Positions 23,304-24,369 of a stretch of 24,369 bases of DNA are shown in pieces. The translations under genes were made by a program, and so were the position numbers. The DNA comes from Richelia sp. UBA3308 (lineage in GTDB: Bacteria > Cyanobacteriota > Cyanobacteriia > Cyanobacteriales > Nostocaceae): positions 1 through 24,369 of the forward strand of contig DESS01000004.1 of assembly GCA_002361335.1 (NCBI GenBank), read 5' to 3'. Below the pieces are notes generated by a model that ran no database searches, was not told where the DNA came from, and saw only the letters and a list, made by a program, of their open reading frames with translations. Position 1 is the stretch's first letter; the number at the start of each line of letters is the position of its first letter.

Positions 23304-23828
23304 TCAATCTTTCCTACTATTACACTGATTACCACTGCCGCATCGAAAGCTAACTGTTATAAACACTTCATTAATAGGGAAAAAACTTTAAAAGGCAATT
23401 TACCCAACGGCTACTTGCATTTAACTTGGAAGGGGAACACTCTTATTGTCAGCTATGGGAGCTTATTTCTACCAACAGCAAGCGGTTTTCAGTTGCTTCA
23501 AACACGATAAATTTCGGCAGAGCAACTTCCTTCATAGTGCCTATCCTGCTAAAACAATCATTTATATAAGATTATCTACAATGGCTAAAAGACAATTTAC
23601 TTACACAAACTATAGTAGTATGCCTTAAGGTTGATAACAAAATTCTGAAGTCGTTCAGTATATTTACGCAGTATAATCAAAATATACGTGTTTTTTGGTA
23701 TTTTCTACCATCGGATAAAAATAAACAATAATTTATCACTCCTTCCCTTGTCTCTTTGCCCCCTTCCTTCTTTGTCCTCTTGTCCCAAATAAAAGAAAAT
23801 AGATTTAAAGTATTATTTTTAAAACGTT
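23304..23828. other. Divergent intergenic region, kinase cluster / moaE
   Basis: A 525-base region that should hold the promoters for the kinase cluster (minus) and moaE (plus). Short plus-strand frames at 23283-23510 and 23446-23628 have unconvincing translations without ribosome-binding sites. A pyrimidine-rich stretch (about 23741-23786, CTTCCCTTGTCTC type) precedes moaE; it is the reverse-complement type of the G-run blocks elsewhere in the window. No RNA gene is seen. Confidence 0.55.
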
Positions 23829-24317
23829 ATGAACTTGCCTAATTCCAATACCTTTACTTTTACACATAAACCCAGACCAGAAGATAACTTCGCGATTAAC
23901 TTTGCACCGCTTTCACTGTCAGAAGTTTACAACTTAGCACAAGATCCAGCCAACGGTGCAATTGTGGTGATGAGTGGAACAGTTCGCAATCAAACAGATG
24001 GAATACCAGTGATTTCTCTGGAATACCAAGCTTATGAACCAATGGCATTTCAGGTATTTTATCAAATTGCAGCCGACATTCGGCAACGATGGACTGATAC
24101 AAATTGTGTAATAATTCATCATCGTATCGGACATTTAAAAATCGGTGAAATTAGCGTTTTAGTAGCCGTAGGTTGTCCTCATCGATCGGAAGCTTTCGCC
24201 GCTTGTCGTTACGCTATTGATACTCTCAAACATAATGCTCCTATTTGGAAAAAAGAACATTATGGCGATGGTTCGAGTAATTGGGTAAGCATTGGTGCTT
24301 GTGAAGTAAGGGAGTAA
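23829..24317 (+). CDS. moaE: Molybdopterin synthase catalytic subunit MoaE
   Basis: A 162-aa MoaE. Together with sulfur-carrying MoaD it converts cyclic pyranopterin monophosphate (precursor Z) into molybdopterin in the cytoplasm. Family motifs: GTVRNQTDG (50-58), LEYQAYEPMA (64-73), HHRIGHLKIGEISVLVAV (97-114), HRSEAFAACR (118-127), and DTLKHNAPIWKKE (131-143), with Lys134 and Lys141 corresponding to the catalytic lysines 119 and 126 of the E. coli enzyme. The N-terminus is about 20 residues longer than the core. ATG at 23829 with no clear ribosome-binding site. MoaD and other moa genes are not in the window. The product would supply molybdenum cofactor for enzymes such as nitrate reductase. 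Confidence 0.95.
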   Translation: MNLPNSNTFTFTHKPRPEDNFAINFAPLSLSEVYNLAQDPANGAIVVMSGTVRNQTDGIPVISLEYQAYEPMAFQVFYQIAADIRQRWTDTNCVIIHHRIGHLKIGEISVLVAVGCPHRSEAFAACRYAIDTLKHNAPIWKKEHYGDGSSNWVSIGACEVRE

Positions 24318-24346
24318 GGGGATGGGGGATGAAATTTTAACCTTTA

Positions 24347-24363
24347 ATATCATGTCCGGTTAA
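24347..24363. repeat. 17-bp dispersed repeat ATATCATGTCCGGTTAA, copy 2
   Basis: Exact match to 13577-13593, 30 bases after the moaE stop codon and at the window edge, so any longer element continues outside. Confidence 0.7.
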
Positions 24364-24369
24364 TAAGCG

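Noticed and set aside
23283..23628. Two short plus-strand frames (75 and 60 codons) upstream of moaE
   Set aside because: No ribosome-binding site or recognisable pattern; the first overlaps the start of the hybrid kinase gene on the other strand.

Overview
The window looks like chromosomal DNA of a filamentous, probably heterocyst-forming (Nostocales; Calothrix/Rivularia-like) cyanobacterium. The evidence is six HIP1 octamers (GCGATCGC), a cyAbrB-type regulator, hybrid kinases rich in PAS and GAF domains including a probable cyanobacteriochrome photosensor, heptameric tandem repeats between genes, and AT-rich DNA with long gaps. The genus is inference.

Layout. 1-3.1 kb: a cyanobacterial serine-recombinase-like protein with a degenerate catalytic motif, then an AT-rich gap and an O-antigen ligase/polymerase-like membrane protein. 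3.3-4.4 kb: a small unknown protein (minus) divergent from a small XRE regulator, then a 130-bp MITE-like palindrome and a GC-rich repeat. 4.4-8.6 kb: an unknown 504-aa membrane/coiled-coil protein (minus), a GT39/ArnT-like glycosyltransferase (plus), a second MITE-like family bounded by ACTAGT, and a zinc-ribbon membrane protein (minus). 8.6-10.3 kb: a 1.76-kb stretch with no convincing gene, but with several hairpins and a good plus-strand terminator. 10.3-13.6 kb: cyAbrB (minus) divergent from a cysteine-free Rrf2 regulator, then cobD (TTG start) and pyrR. 13.7-23.3 kb: all on minus, a SnoaL-like protein and four phosphorelay genes: a hybrid kinase (GAF-PAS-PAS-PAS-HisKA-HATPase-REC), a kinase (REC-PAS-GAF-PAS-PAS-GAF-HisKA-HATPase), an Rcp-type receiver and a second hybrid kinase (REC-PAS-HisKA-HATPase-REC). 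23.8-24.3 kb: moaE.

The most interesting signal is in the 1103-aa kinase. Its second GAF domain carries both cysteine signatures of a DXCF-type cyanobacteriochrome: D-D-C-F with Cys768, and C-H with Cys796. The 28-residue spacing equals the one I recall for TePixJ. The two hybrid kinases on either side of this gene share closely similar kinase-receiver halves, so the locus looks like a duplicated phosphorelay module around a light sensor, with an Rcp receiver co-transcribed with one copy. Heptameric repeats follow the three kinase genes closely and in one case supply the stop codon.

The other genes are standard metabolism (cobalamin, pyrimidine salvage or regulation, molybdopterin) and cell-surface polysaccharide or lipid glycosylation. 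All assignments are by reading motifs; no database search was run.
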